A stretch of DNA of 64,000 bases from JBHENC01 sp046262295 (GCA_046262295.1 JBHENC010000002.1:124001-188000); one strand, 5' to 3'. Positions 35,138-44,308 are shown, counted from the stretch's first letter. Program-made: numbers and translations. The notes: generated by a model from the sequence alone, not told the origin.

Positions 35138-35175
35138 GAGGCCGCCGCTCGCAAAGAGCGCGGCCTCATCTTTTT
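35138..35175 (+). terminator. Rho-independent terminator
   Basis: GAGGCCGCCGCTC (35138-35150), loop GCAAA, then GAGCGCGGCCTC (35156-35167) pair with one bulged C, followed by ATCTTTTTG. It ends the basic-protein operon. Confidence 0.9.
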
Positions 35176-35187
35176 GTCAAGCCTTAT

Positions 35188-36063
35188 TTATGCGCCGAGT
35201 CGTTCGTGAAAGAATTTGAGCGTGCGTTGCCATGCGTCGGCGGCGGCTTCGGCGTTGTAGGCTTCGGGGCGCGTGTCGTTGAAGAAGCCGTGCTTGGCTC
35301 CCATATAAATCTTGATGTCGGCCTGCTTGCCAGCCTTGCTCAAGGCGTCTTCAAACTCTTTCAACTTTTCTGCGGGAATGCCGGAATCGAGTTCGCCGAA
35401 GCTGCCTAAGAGCGGGCAGGAGACTTGTGGTACGAGTTCAACCGGCGTGCGCCCGTAGAAGATCGCCGCGCCCGCGAGGTCTACAGTGTGCGTCGCAAGT
35501 TGATAAGAAAAACCGCCGCCCATGCAGAAGCCTATGGAGGCGAAACGCGGGCGCAGATTTTTGACGGTCTTCATGTAATCGAGTCCGGCCTGCATATCGC
35601 GGATCGCCACGTCGTTCGGAATGCTGGAGACGGCTTTGCGCAAGGCCGCGACGTCGGAAGCATCTTTCGGCGGCGGTTGCGGGGCGCGCACGAAAAGGTT
35701 CGGCGCGAGCGTGTTGAAGCCTTCGGCGGCGAGATGGTCGGCGATTGATTTGATGTGATCGTTGAGGCCGAAGACTTCGTGTATGACGAGCACGGCGGGC
35801 GCGTTGGCTTTCGCGGCGCGCGAGAAATAAGCGGGAATCATTAGATCGCCGCTTTTGCACTGAATCATTTTGCCTGCAAGTTTGTGTGGCTTAACTGAAG
35901 CAGGTTTCTTTGCTGTCTTCTTCGCGCCCGTTTGTGTGGCGGCGACAGTTGCAACCGTTGTCGCCGCCGCGACGAGTCCCGCGCCGGTCGTGTGTCCTAA
36001 AAATTTTCTGCGCGAAACTTTATCGCGTGCTTCTTCCATCTGTTTTGCGTCGTCGCCGCTCAT
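35188..36063 (-). CDS. Dienelactone hydrolase family protein, Tat-exported
   Basis: 291 residues. SRRKFLG at 17-23 followed by a mildly hydrophobic Ala/Thr stretch is a twin-arginine signal, so the protein should be folded before export. The hydrolase domain has the nucleophile Cys in GFCMGGG, Asp in FGELDSGIP and His in KHGFFND, the DLH triad. Substrates of exported homologues are unknown; an ester or lactone is expected. AGGAG precedes ATG 36063, which excludes a start eight codons earlier. Confidence 0.85.
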   Translation of the reverse strand: MSGDDAKQMEEARDKVSRRKFLGHTTGAGLVAAATTVATVAATQTGAKKTAKKPASVKPHKLAGKMIQCKSGDLMIPAYFSRAAKANAPAVLVIHEVFGLNDHIKSIADHLAAEGFNTLAPNLFVRAPQPPPKDASDVAALRKAVSSIPNDVAIRDMQAGLDYMKTVKNLRPRFASIGFCMGGGFSYQLATHTVDLAGAAIFYGRTPVELVPQVSCPLLGSFGELDSGIPAEKLKEFEDALSKAGKQADIKIYMGAKHGFFNDTRPEAYNAEAAADAWQRTLKFFHERLGA

Positions 36064-36308
36064 CTTGCGTGTCTCCTCTGTTAACAAAATTTACAGAATT
36101 AATAATTGCGAGAGGCGTTGACTATACGTGACAGGCACGCGCACCCGCAAACCGGCGGCTTTGGGCGAAAGCGGCTTCGGTGTGGTAGCTTTGCGGAAAG
36201 CGATTTCAACATCGAAATAATCTTTGGCATGAGGAGCGGCGAGGCTGTTGGTGAACTATTTTCAAGACTGGCGCGTGATGTTCGTCGCCTGCGCGTCGGG
36301 CGTTTAAG

Positions 36309-37163
36309 ATGGCGGAAGCTAAGAACACTTATGAACGCGAGCTGAACGTGGCGCTAAAGTTGGCGCGCGAAGCGGGCGCGCTTGCGCTTGACTATTACGG
36401 TTCGACGTTGCTCGTTGAGCATAAAGGCAGCGATCAGCAGGAGCCTGTCACGCAGGCGGATCGCGCGGTCAACGAGTTGATCGTGCGCGCCATCGGCGAA
36501 GAGTTTCCAGCCGACGGTATTCTCGCGGAAGAATCCGTTGACACGTTTGCGCGTCTCGACAAAGAGCGCGTGTGGATTATTGATCCGCTGGACGGGACGA
36601 GCGGCTTTATCGCGCGCAACGGAGATTTCGCCGTGCAGATCGGTCTCGCCGACAAAGGCGAAAGCGTGCTCGGCGTGGTTTACCAACCTTTGCCCGATGT
36701 GTTGCAGTGGGCGGTGAAGGGCACGGGCGCATGGATCGAGCGCGCCGGATTTGAAAAAGAGCGCGGGCAGGTGTCCGGGCAGCGCGAGATTGCGCGTATG
36801 CGTCTGGCCGCCAGCCGCTCGCACAGAAGCCCGCGCATGGATACGGTGGTGCGCGCGCTCGGCGTGAAAGAGGAAGTGCGGCGCGGCTCGGTGGGCGTCA
36901 AGGTCGGATTAATCGTCGAGCGGCAGTGTGATCTTTACGTGCATCTCTCCGGGCGGACAAAGCAGTGGGACACGTGCGCGCCGGAGATTATTTTGCGCGA
37001 AGCGGGCGGGCGCTTCACCACTCTTTTCGGCGCGCCGCTACCCTACAACACGCCGGATGTGCAGAACCACAACGGCCTTGTCGCCACGAATGGCGCAGCG
37101 CACGATCTCGTTATCGAAAGCCTCGCGCCGCTGCTGCGAGAGTTCGGGCGCGTGCCCGTTTGA
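36309..37163 (+). CDS. Inositol-monophosphatase family enzyme (CysQ-like)
   Basis: 284 residues. Metal-binding motifs: GILAEESVDT, and VWIIDPLDGTSGFIARNGDF with Asp-Pro-Leu-Asp-Gly-Thr, and the late TKQWDTCAPEIIL that holds the last Asp. The Gly-Phe-Ile-Xn-Gly-Asp loop after the motif resembles 3'(2'),5'-bisphosphate nucleotidase (CysQ) more than SuhB, so pAp hydrolysis is plausible. A second family member is at 54656. Stand-alone gene. Confidence 0.85.
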   Translation: MAEAKNTYERELNVALKLAREAGALALDYYGSTLLVEHKGSDQQEPVTQADRAVNELIVRAIGEEFPADGILAEESVDTFARLDKERVWIIDPLDGTSGFIARNGDFAVQIGLADKGESVLGVVYQPLPDVLQWAVKGTGAWIERAGFEKERGQVSGQREIARMRLAASRSHRSPRMDTVVRALGVKEEVRRGSVGVKVGLIVERQCDLYVHLSGRTKQWDTCAPEIILREAGGRFTTLFGAPLPYNTPDVQNHNGLVATNGAAHDLVIESLAPLLREFGRVPV

Positions 37164-37320
37164 GCGAGAGTTTCTGACACGATAAATGAATAAGTTTTTG
37201 ACAGGAGAAACAGGAGCGCGTTAGCATCGAAGCGCGCGCCTGTTTCGACTTTAATGCGAACGCGCCCGTCGCAATTTAAGGTGGCGGCGAATTTCTTCAC
37301 GTTCATCTCTAAACGCACAC

Positions 37321-39318
37321 GTGGACACACGACCCAAAGCCTTTGCGTTCTTTTTCGCCTGTTGCGCGCTGCCGCTATTTTTGCTCTGCGCCGCTTACGG
37401 CTGGATCAGCGCGCGTGCCGTCGAAGCACAGTTGCGGCAGCAGACGCAGCGGGATGCGTTCGTTATCGCGCAACGTGTGGAAGCGGCGCTCAACGAGCGC
37501 GAAGAGGATTTAAGCGCGTTGGCGGAGAATCCGTCGGTGCGCCTCCTGTGTGCGTTGCGCGGGCAGCCAAACAGCAACGCGGGCGGGCAGACAAACGCGC
37601 CCCTTACAGCCGGTGTTTCAACTATTACAGCCGCGCCCGGTGCGATTAATAACATACTGGAAGACGTGCGCCGCGATGTCGGCGCGTTTCTGCTGCGCAA
37701 CCAGAGATATTTCGCGTCAGTCGCGTGCGTCAGTGAATCCGGCCAGCCACTATTTCGCGTCGAACCGGCAGCGGGGAAAGCGGGACGCGCCGCTTCGGAC
37801 GCCGACCTGCGTTTTCAGACAGGCGATTTCCCTTCCGGCAGCGTGCGCTCGGATGAACGTGTCTGGAGGGTTGCGGCAGGCACGCCCGTCTGCTCGTCCG
37901 TCATACATGATGCTTCCGGCGCAATCCTGCGCTTTAGCATCGGCCTTCGCGCTTCGGCGGAAGATAACGCGGCACACGCGGCGCTGGTCGCCGATTTGAA
38001 ATTCGACTCGTTACTGCGGCAGCAAACCATCGATGATGCGGCCTCTGATACGGCGCAAACTTCTGCGACGCCTTCTTCCTCTGCGGGTAAGTCCCTTATG
38101 TCCGCGCCGCGCCTGTTGATTGTGCTGGACGAGCAGGGACAAATTGTTTACCACACGAACGACGCGCTCAAACATCAGGCCATTGCGAGCGCGATGCCTT
38201 TCTTCCGTTCAATTGCCGAAGCGATGCGGGCGAAGGTCAGCGGCAGCGGATTCTTTTATTCGCCGGAAGGAAAGCGTTGGCTGGCGGCTTACAGGCCTGT
38301 GCCGATGCTCGGTGTGTCGCTGGCGGTGGCCGAGGATTACTCTGCGGCGACGGCGAGTCTGCGGCGTGCTTTCTGGCTCAGCCTGCTCTTTGGCACACTC
38401 GTCGCGCTTATCGCCGCATCGTTGTTGTCGCGCTTTGTCGGACGCACAAAGGGCAGCATCGAGCGCGTCACGGAGGGCGCGCTGGCGATGGCCGAAGGCG
38501 ATTTAGACAGGCGCATCGAAGTGCGTTCGACCGACGATATGAAGTTGCTCGCGGAGACTTTCAACCAGATGAGCGAGCGGCTGCGCGAACAACTGGCGCG
38601 CGAGGCCGAAACAAAACAGTTTGAATCCTTCATGCGCCTCTCCGCGATGCTGACGCACGATCTGAAGAACGCTATCGCATCGCTTTCGATGATCGTGCGC
38701 AACATGGAACGGCAATTTCATCGCGCGGAGTTTCGCGCCGACGCGATGCAATCGCTAACCGGCGCGACCGATAAACTGCGCGTCATCGTCGCCAAATTAA
38801 GCGATCCTGTGCAGAGCATGAGCGGCGAACACCCGCTTCCGCGCCCGCACGATTTAATCCCGATCATCCGCCGCGTGCTCGCCAGAAGCGCCGAGCCTTC
38901 CGCAGGCATTTACGAGATTGAAACACACTTGCCCGAGACGCTCGTCGCCGTGATAGATGTCGAACGCATCGAAAAGGTCATCGAGAATCTGGTGCTCAAC
39001 GCGCTCGAAGCGATGGGCACGGGCGGCGGCAAACTAAGCGTCGAGGCCGGAACGGAAAGCGCGCGCGAAGTTTTTTTCAGCGTGCGTGATACAGGCCCCG
39101 GGATGAGCGACGAATTTCAACGCACGAAACTGTTTCGCGCCTTCGAGACGACCAAGAAAAGAGGCGTCGGGTTAGGGCTGTACACCTGCCGCGAGGTTAT
39201 CAAAGCGCATGGCGGGCGCATCGAAGTCGAATCCAAAAGAGGCGCTGGCGCATCCTTCCGCGTCGTGTTACCATCCGAAACCGCAACGGCAGTCACGGCA
39301 GTTAAAACGCAAAGCTAA
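37321..39318 (+). CDS. HAMP sensor histidine kinase, PrsK-like H-box
   Basis: 665 residues from a GTG. A first membrane helix (about 7-30), a periplasmic sensor of about 300 residues, a second helix near 345-370 and a HAMP segment lead to the kinase. The phospho-accepting His446 is in LTHDLKNAIASL; the ATPase has NLVLNALEAM, DTGPGM and GVGLGLYTC. The HDLKN box resembles PrsK of exosortase systems. The next gene is its probable partner, a sigma-54 activator. No exosortase gene is in the window, so the link is by resemblance. Confidence 0.85.
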   Translation: MDTRPKAFAFFFACCALPLFLLCAAYGWISARAVEAQLRQQTQRDAFVIAQRVEAALNEREEDLSALAENPSVRLLCALRGQPNSNAGGQTNAPLTAGVSTITAAPGAINNILEDVRRDVGAFLLRNQRYFASVACVSESGQPLFRVEPAAGKAGRAASDADLRFQTGDFPSGSVRSDERVWRVAAGTPVCSSVIHDASGAILRFSIGLRASAEDNAAHAALVADLKFDSLLRQQTIDDAASDTAQTSATPSSSAGKSLMSAPRLLIVLDEQGQIVYHTNDALKHQAIASAMPFFRSIAEAMRAKVSGSGFFYSPEGKRWLAAYRPVPMLGVSLAVAEDYSAATASLRRAFWLSLLFGTLVALIAASLLSRFVGRTKGSIERVTEGALAMAEGDLDRRIEVRSTDDMKLLAETFNQMSERLREQLAREAETKQFESFMRLSAMLTHDLKNAIASLSMIVRNMERQFHRAEFRADAMQSLTGATDKLRVIVAKLSDPVQSMSGEHPLPRPHDLIPIIRRVLARSAEPSAGIYEIETHLPETLVAVIDVERIEKVIENLVLNALEAMGTGGGKLSVEAGTESAREVFFSVRDTGPGMSDEFQRTKLFRAFETTKKRGVGLGLYTCREVIKAHGGRIEVESKRGAGASFRVVLPSETATAVTAVKTQS

Positions 39319-39503
39319 AGCGCCACGTCCTTTTCGCGCTCGTTCGTGTTAAAGAGTTTGCGTTCGCGCCGCCGAAACAACCGTTCTCCTTTTCATTCTC
39401 TAACTTTAATTGTAGAAGCGTTTCTTGTGTGCGCCAGCGCGTCGTAGGGCGATTCCGCTCGCCGACAGGTGTTTCGCCGTTTAAGCCGGAGCGCGGTAAA
39501 TCT

Positions 39504-40916
39504 ATGAGCGAACAACAGAGCCAACAGGCCAAGAAAAAAAAGCGTGCGCTGGTGGTTGATGACGACGCGGGTTTGCGAAGCCAGTTGCGCTGGATGCTTG
39601 ATGACGATTACAGCGTGATCGAAGCGGACACGCGCGCGGCGGCGGCCGAAGTTTTACAACGCGAAGCGATTGATGTCGTCATCAGCGATCTGCATCTGCC
39701 GCCCGATCTCGACAGCATCGCGGAAGGTCTCGGTGTCGTCGAAGCGGCGCGTGCGCTACGCCCGCCCGTGCCCGTCATCGTTATTACAGGCAGTGATAGC
39801 AAACAGGCCGCACTCGAAGCCGTGCGGCGCGGCGCTTACGGCTTCTTTGAAAAACCTTTCGACCCCGATGAAGTTTTGCTGGTGCTGCGACAGGCGGCGC
39901 GCGTGCGCGGTCTTGAACAGGAAATCCTGCGCCTGCGTTCGGAACTCAAAGGCTGCAAGGGCTTCGATAATCTCGTCGGCGCGGGCGGGAAACTCGCCCC
40001 GACGATTAAGCAAGCGCGGGCCGTCGCGGAGACTTCTGCGACCGTGCTGCTGTTGGGCGAAAACGGAACCGGCAAAGAAGTGCTGGCGCACGCCATTCAT
40101 GAAGAGAGCCAGCGCGCCGCCGCGCCCTTCGTCGCCGTGAGCTGCGCGGCACTGCCCGAAGCCCTCATCGAATCCGAACTCTTCGGCCACGAGAAAGGCG
40201 CGTTTACGGGCGCGACGCAGGCGCGCAAAGGCCGCTTTGAACTCGCCGACGGCGGCACTTTGTTCCTCGACGAAATTTCCGAACTTGCGCCCTCCGTGCA
40301 GGTCAAGCTGCTGCGCGTATTGCAGGAGCGTGCCTTCGAGCGTGTCGGCGGCACGAAAACCATCACGGTTGATATACGCCTCGTCGCCGCCTGCAACCGC
40401 GACCTCGAAGCGGAAGTCGAAGCCGGACGCTTTCGCCGCGACCTCTTTTATCGTCTCAACGTCGTGCCGCTCGTTCTGCCGCCGCTACGCGAACGCGCCG
40501 ATGATATTCCTTTGCTGGCCGCTTACTTTGCAGAGAAAGCCGCACACAAACACGGGCGCGCCGTGCCCGTGCTGGATTCCGCGCTGATTGATGCGTTGCA
40601 GGAATATGACTGGCCGGGCAACGTGCGCGAGTTGGAGAATTTAATGGAACGCCTCGTCGTGCTGACGCACGGCGCACGGCTGACAACGGAACTCTTGCCA
40701 GACAAAATGCTGCACGCTTTGCCCGAAAGCGCGACGACCGCAAACGGCTCAACCGAAACGACGCTCGAAGGAGCCGTCGCCGCGCTCAGGTGGCGCATGA
40801 TTACGGATGCGCTTGCCAGCGAAGGTGGCAACAAAGTCGCCGCTGCCCGTCGTCTCGGCATCAGCCGCTCGTACCTGCATAGACTAATCAGCGAACACGA
40901 AGCCGCCGCTTCGTAG
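39504..40916 (+). CDS. Sigma-54-dependent response regulator (NtrC/PrsR-like)
   Basis: 470 residues. The receiver (about 14-140) has acceptor Asp62 in VISDLHLPPDLDS. The AAA+ domain shows Walker A GENGTGKE, the sigma-54 contact loop GAFTGA, Walker B GGTLFLDEI and an Arg-rich ERVGG region. A Fis-type HTH ends the protein (GGNKVAAARRLGISRSYLHR). ATG 39504 is chosen because it leads straight into the receiver. Its extended loop HLPP-DLDS matches PEP-CTERM-type PrsR regulators. A -24/-12 promoter lies 190 bases beyond its stop. Confidence 0.92.
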   Translation: MSEQQSQQAKKKKRALVVDDDAGLRSQLRWMLDDDYSVIEADTRAAAAEVLQREAIDVVISDLHLPPDLDSIAEGLGVVEAARALRPPVPVIVITGSDSKQAALEAVRRGAYGFFEKPFDPDEVLLVLRQAARVRGLEQEILRLRSELKGCKGFDNLVGAGGKLAPTIKQARAVAETSATVLLLGENGTGKEVLAHAIHEESQRAAAPFVAVSCAALPEALIESELFGHEKGAFTGATQARKGRFELADGGTLFLDEISELAPSVQVKLLRVLQERAFERVGGTKTITVDIRLVAACNRDLEAEVEAGRFRRDLFYRLNVVPLVLPPLRERADDIPLLAAYFAEKAAHKHGRAVPVLDSALIDALQEYDWPGNVRELENLMERLVVLTHGARLTTELLPDKMLHALPESATTANGSTETTLEGAVAALRWRMITDALASEGGNKVAAARRLGISRSYLHRLISEHEAAAS

Positions 40917-41104
40917 CTCTCACCGCTTTCTTAATCAATTAACTCAATTACCTCGCCGTGTGGCAGTTGAGACAGGCGCTTGTCAACAGTTGTGTACACA
41001 CCTGCGCCTGATGTTTCCTGCCGTACACACTCTCCGCACCCGCACCGCAGCAGGAAAATTCGCTAATCGCTAAATAATTCACCGTTTTTAGTTATGCCGC
41101 GCTG

Positions 41105-41120
41105 TGGTACGCGCGTTGCA
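41105..41120 (+). promoter_or_regulatory. Sigma-54 (-24/-12) promoter
   Basis: TGGTAC at 41105-41110 and TTGCA at 41116-41120 give the invariant GG and GC ten bases apart, the exact sigma-54 spacing. One base (T for C in TGGCAC) departs from consensus. Start of transcription is expected near 41131, 55 bases before the receiver gene. Upstream at 40991-41000 is the palindrome TGTGTACACA, flanked by an inverted CAGGCGC/GCGCCTG pair (40973 and 41004), a candidate enhancer for the adjacent activator. Confidence 0.7.
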
Positions 41121-41185
41121 ATGAGCATTGCCGCAGACAGGCAGTAAGTTACGGAAATTGTTTTTGAAAGTTGATTGAGATTGAA

Positions 41186-41578
41186 ATGAAAACGAAAGTC
41201 TTGATTGTTGACGACGACTGGGCGATCACGCAGCAACTATTCTGGACGCTGTGCGACGATTACGATGTGACGACGGCGAACGATCTGCAATCCGCATTGC
41301 GCCGCGCCACCGTATATGAACCGGAGATAGCAATCTTGGATTTGCATTTGCCGCCCGTGCCGGATTCGCCCGAAGTCGGTTTGCGCGTCCTTGAATTCAT
41401 CAAGATGCGTTTTCCGAAAGCGAAGGTTTTAATCGTTAGTTCGGCGGCGTCGCGCGCCACACAGCAAGCCTGCTTGGATGGCGGCGCGGATGAGTTCTTA
41501 GATAAGCCGTTTGAGATAGAGCATCTGCTCGGCGTGATGCGCCGCCATGCTCCGGCGCAAGTTCCTGAAGCTGCTTGA
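41186..41578 (+). CDS. Stand-alone receiver (CheY-like)
   Basis: 130 residues, a single receiver domain: KVLIVDDDWA, phosphoacceptor Asp52 in AILDLHLPPVPDS, VSSAA, and LDKPFEIEHLL. No output domain. The loop after Asp52 matches that of the upstream sigma-54 regulator, so the two may share a kinase. ATG 41186 is preferred to an upstream TTG because homology begins there. It is preceded by a sigma-54 promoter, so the kinase-regulator pair likely controls it. Confidence 0.85.
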   Translation: MKTKVLIVDDDWAITQQLFWTLCDDYDVTTANDLQSALRRATVYEPEIAILDLHLPPVPDSPEVGLRVLEFIKMRFPKAKVLIVSSAASRATQQACLDGGADEFLDKPFEIEHLLGVMRRHAPAQVPEAA

Positions 41579-42045
41579 TTCGTTCGCGTGTTGTAGCACT
41601 TTTGCGTACCCTCGTATTGCTTAAATGCTTTTGCGCAAGAAATCGCTAAACATTTTGTCTTGAACGAGCGTTATACACGCTTGAAAGCTCTTTGTTAGTT
41701 TGATTTCGGTCGCTCGCCCCCAATTCGGGTGACCGCTTGCGCCCCGCGTTATGGTGGAACCCCCTCCCACCGCGCGGAGCAAAGAAGCCCTCGCTTCCAT
41801 CTGACTCCTTCCCGGAGCCACGAGGGCTTCTACTCCCAAGAATCAGCCGCCGCTTTTCAGCCGGGTCAACCCCCCTTTGATCGCTGAAACGGCGGCTGAT
41901 TCGCGTCTACCGTCATCTTCTTCCGGCATCGCCTTCCCGCGTTCGCCTAACGTATAATACGCACGCGAGTACACTTAAAATATTCTTTGCCATGCGTGCG
42001 GTTTAATTACGATGCGCGCCAACACACACGCTGTCGGATTCTCGT
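41579..42045. other. 467-base intergenic region with strong hairpins
   Basis: Between the receiver and the sbcD-like gene there is no convincing frame. The region holds two perfect inverted repeats described separately (41783-41902) and a G/C-rich segment CCCCTCCCACCGCGCGG just before them. It may be a structured RNA or transcription-terminating cluster. Confidence 0.6.
41783..41902. ncRNA. Candidate structured RNA, two adjacent perfect hairpins
   Basis: Hairpin 1: AGAAGCCCTCG (41783-41793) pairs exactly with CGAGGGCTTCT (41821-41831). Hairpin 2: GAATCAGCCGCCG (41840-41852) pairs exactly with CGGCGGCTGATTC (41890-41902), and the inner TTTCAGC (41855-41861) with GCTGAAA (41883-41889), leaving a two-base bulge and a 21-base loop. 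No long T-run follows on either strand, so ordinary Rho-independent termination is not evident. Strand and function are not decided. Confidence 0.45.
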
Positions 42046-43416
42046 ATGAAATTTCTTCACATCGCGGACGTACATCTGGGCTGCCGCCGCTATAATCTGG
42101 AAGAGCGCACAAAGGATTTTTTCCGCGCGTGGTCTGACATGATAGAGCGGCACGCCATCGGCAAACGGGTTGATTTCGTGCTGATCGCCGGAGATTTCTT
42201 TAACTCGCGCAAGGTTGATCCGCAGGCGATGAACCACGCTATGATCGGTCTCGAAAAGTTGAAAACGGCGGGCATTCCGGTCGTCGCCATCGAAGGCAAC
42301 CACGATCAACGCGACGCCATCACGCCGCACAGTTGGCTGCGTTCGCTTTCGCAGTGGGGGCTTCTAAAACTGCTGGAACCCGTCGCCGGAGACGAACGCA
42401 ATCCGATTGCTTTGAAGGCATGGAACGAAATTGAGCGTAAAGGTTCTTACATAGACATCGCGGGGGCGCGTATCTTCGGCTCGCACTGGTACGGCGCATC
42501 GGCGAGCGCGGCGATTGGTCTGCTCGCGGACGCTCTGCGCGCGACGCGCGACGAAAATCTTTTCAATATACTGATGCTGCACATGGACGTGGAAGGGCAG
42601 ACGAATCGCCCGATTCCCGCCTTGCCCGTCGCAAAGCTGAAAGAGCTGAAAGAATTGACGAACTACGTCGCCTTCGGCCACACGCACAAGCGTTTCGATC
42701 TGGACAACTGGGCGTTTAATCCCGGCTCGCTCGAAGCCGTCTCGATTGACGAATACAGGGAAGAGCGCGGCGGCTATCTCGTCGAAGTCGAAAAAACAAA
42801 CGGCGCATTCGAGGCCACCGTGAAGCACGTGCGCGATTATGTGCAGCGCCCTTTTCAACGCCTCTCGTTCGACGTTTCCGGCGCGATTGATCAAGATGTT
42901 GTCTACGCGGGCGTGCTGGATGTCGTCAAACGTGAAGCGCGCGCGCATCAGCCCGGAGCGCAAAGTTTAGCGCCGATAATAGAGATCAGCCTGAAGGGAC
43001 AACTCGGGTTCAAGAATTCGCTACTCGAACTCAAGCGTCTGCGCGAAGAAGCGCAAGCCTTGACGGGCGCGCTTCATGTCTTGATACGCAATCAAAGCGT
43101 GCCGGTCGAATACGCCGTCGCCGCCGGACTCGATATGAATGCGTCGCGCGAAGAGCGCGAGTTGCGTATCGTCGAAGATTTGATCGCACGCAATAATCTT
43201 TACAGGGATCGCGCACGCGAGATGGCCGCCCTCGTTATCAAAACAAAGCAGTACGCACTGAGCAACGAATCGCCCGACAAGATCGTTGAATTGATCGAAC
43301 AGAACATTCAACCCCGTACCGAAGCAGCAAAGGCAGAGTCAGCTGACGCGCCTGAACACACGCCCGCCACGCCGTCGGCCATCTCCGCCATTGAACGCAA
43401 CGCCGCTATTTCGTAA
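42046..43416 (+). CDS. sbcD: SbcD/Mre11-like DNA exonuclease
   Basis: 456 residues. The metallophosphoesterase motifs are all present: HIADVHLG (Asp8, His10), LIAGDFFNS, AIEGNHDQ and the late FGHTHKRF. Beyond about 270 is a capping domain without known motifs. Mre11/SbcD enzymes normally act with an SbcC/Rad50 ATPase to open hairpins and DNA ends; no SbcC follows (the next gene is a LON-type domain protein). So it either pairs with a distant ATPase or acts alone. Confidence 0.85.
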   Translation: MKFLHIADVHLGCRRYNLEERTKDFFRAWSDMIERHAIGKRVDFVLIAGDFFNSRKVDPQAMNHAMIGLEKLKTAGIPVVAIEGNHDQRDAITPHSWLRSLSQWGLLKLLEPVAGDERNPIALKAWNEIERKGSYIDIAGARIFGSHWYGASASAAIGLLADALRATRDENLFNILMLHMDVEGQTNRPIPALPVAKLKELKELTNYVAFGHTHKRFDLDNWAFNPGSLEAVSIDEYREERGGYLVEVEKTNGAFEATVKHVRDYVQRPFQRLSFDVSGAIDQDVVYAGVLDVVKREARAHQPGAQSLAPIIEISLKGQLGFKNSLLELKRLREEAQALTGALHVLIRNQSVPVEYAVAAGLDMNASREERELRIVEDLIARNNLYRDRAREMAALVIKTKQYALSNESPDKIVELIEQNIQPRTEAAKAESADAPEHTPATPSAISAIERNAAIS

Positions 43417-43418
43417 GA

Positions 43419-43543
43419 GTTTTCAGTAGCCAGCTTTCAGTAATCAGCTAACAGCCGGTGCTTGACTGCTGAAAACTATCCAGAAACTAAGCGCTGAAAA
43501 CTAAAAACTGACAACTGATTACTGGCTACTGATTACTGAAAAC
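43419..43543. repeat. CAGTAATCAGTAGCCAG-type inverted repeats
   Basis: TTTTCAGTAGCCAGCTTTCAGTAATCAG near the left end (first bases 43421 on) is answered at the right by ACTGATTACTGGCTACTGA and further CTGAAAACT copies. The whole gap between the sbcD-like and LON-domain genes is made of these 8-12-base units on both strands. It resembles the short intergenic repeat at 14598 in style but not in sequence. Confidence 0.7.
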
Positions 43544-43548
43544 CAAAC

Positions 43549-44250
43549 ATGACTGATGCTCTTGACAGAGTGCGCGGCGTGCGCGAGTTGCCGCTGTTTC
43601 CGCTTTCGGTGGTGCTGTTTCCCGGCGTGCCGATGCCGTTTCATATCTTCGAGCCGCGTTATCAGCAGATGCTCGCGGATGCGCGCGCAGGCGACAATCT
43701 GATTGGCGTTTCTTACTTTGATCCGAACGCTTCCGAGAGAGATTCTCCGCCGACCGGACATTTGGGCTGCGTCGCGGAAATCACCGAAACGCAAACCCTG
43801 CCCGATGGCCGCTCAAATATTATGACGCTCGGCCTTGTGCGTTATCGCGTCGAGGCTTACGTGGAGCGCGGCGATCCGTACCTTGTCGGCGAAGTCAGTT
43901 TCTTTGAAGACGAGCCGGAAGACGAACGCCTGCTCGCGCGCCATGCCCGAGAAGTCTCCGATCTTTTCGCGCGTATCGCCCTTGCCGTTCGCACGCTCAA
44001 CGACGAACGCGCGCGCCTTCCTGAACTGCCCGACACAGACCCCGAACGTCTTTCTTTTCTCATCGCCGCCGCGATGGAGATTGACCCGGAAATAAAACTC
44101 GAACTCCTTGAGACGCGCTCCACTTCGGAACGCCTGCTACGGCTCGGCGATCTCTTGCAGCGCGCCGTCAAAGACTACGAAGAACGCGCCCGCATTCACC
44201 CAATCGCAAAGAGCAACGGCCACAGCGGTAAAAAGATGAATCTTGAATAA
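43549..44250 (+). CDS. LON substrate-binding (N) domain protein
   Basis: 233 residues with the Lon N-terminal fold: ELPLFPLSVVLFPGVPMPFHI opens it, then EPRYQQML, and the VRYRVEAYVERGDPYLVGEV strand set, followed by helices. No AAA or protease part is present, so this is the stand-alone type (COG2802), of uncertain role. It is followed after 58 bases by the molybdopterin fusion gene. Confidence 0.85.
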   Translation: MTDALDRVRGVRELPLFPLSVVLFPGVPMPFHIFEPRYQQMLADARAGDNLIGVSYFDPNASERDSPPTGHLGCVAEITETQTLPDGRSNIMTLGLVRYRVEAYVERGDPYLVGEVSFFEDEPEDERLLARHAREVSDLFARIALAVRTLNDERARLPELPDTDPERLSFLIAAAMEIDPEIKLELLETRSTSERLLRLGDLLQRAVKDYEERARIHPIAKSNGHSGKKMNLE

Positions 44251-44308
44251 GCGTCCGGCCTGAAGCGCGCCCTTGAGAGGCGCTGCCGGAAATGAAAGAG
44301 AGCGAAAC

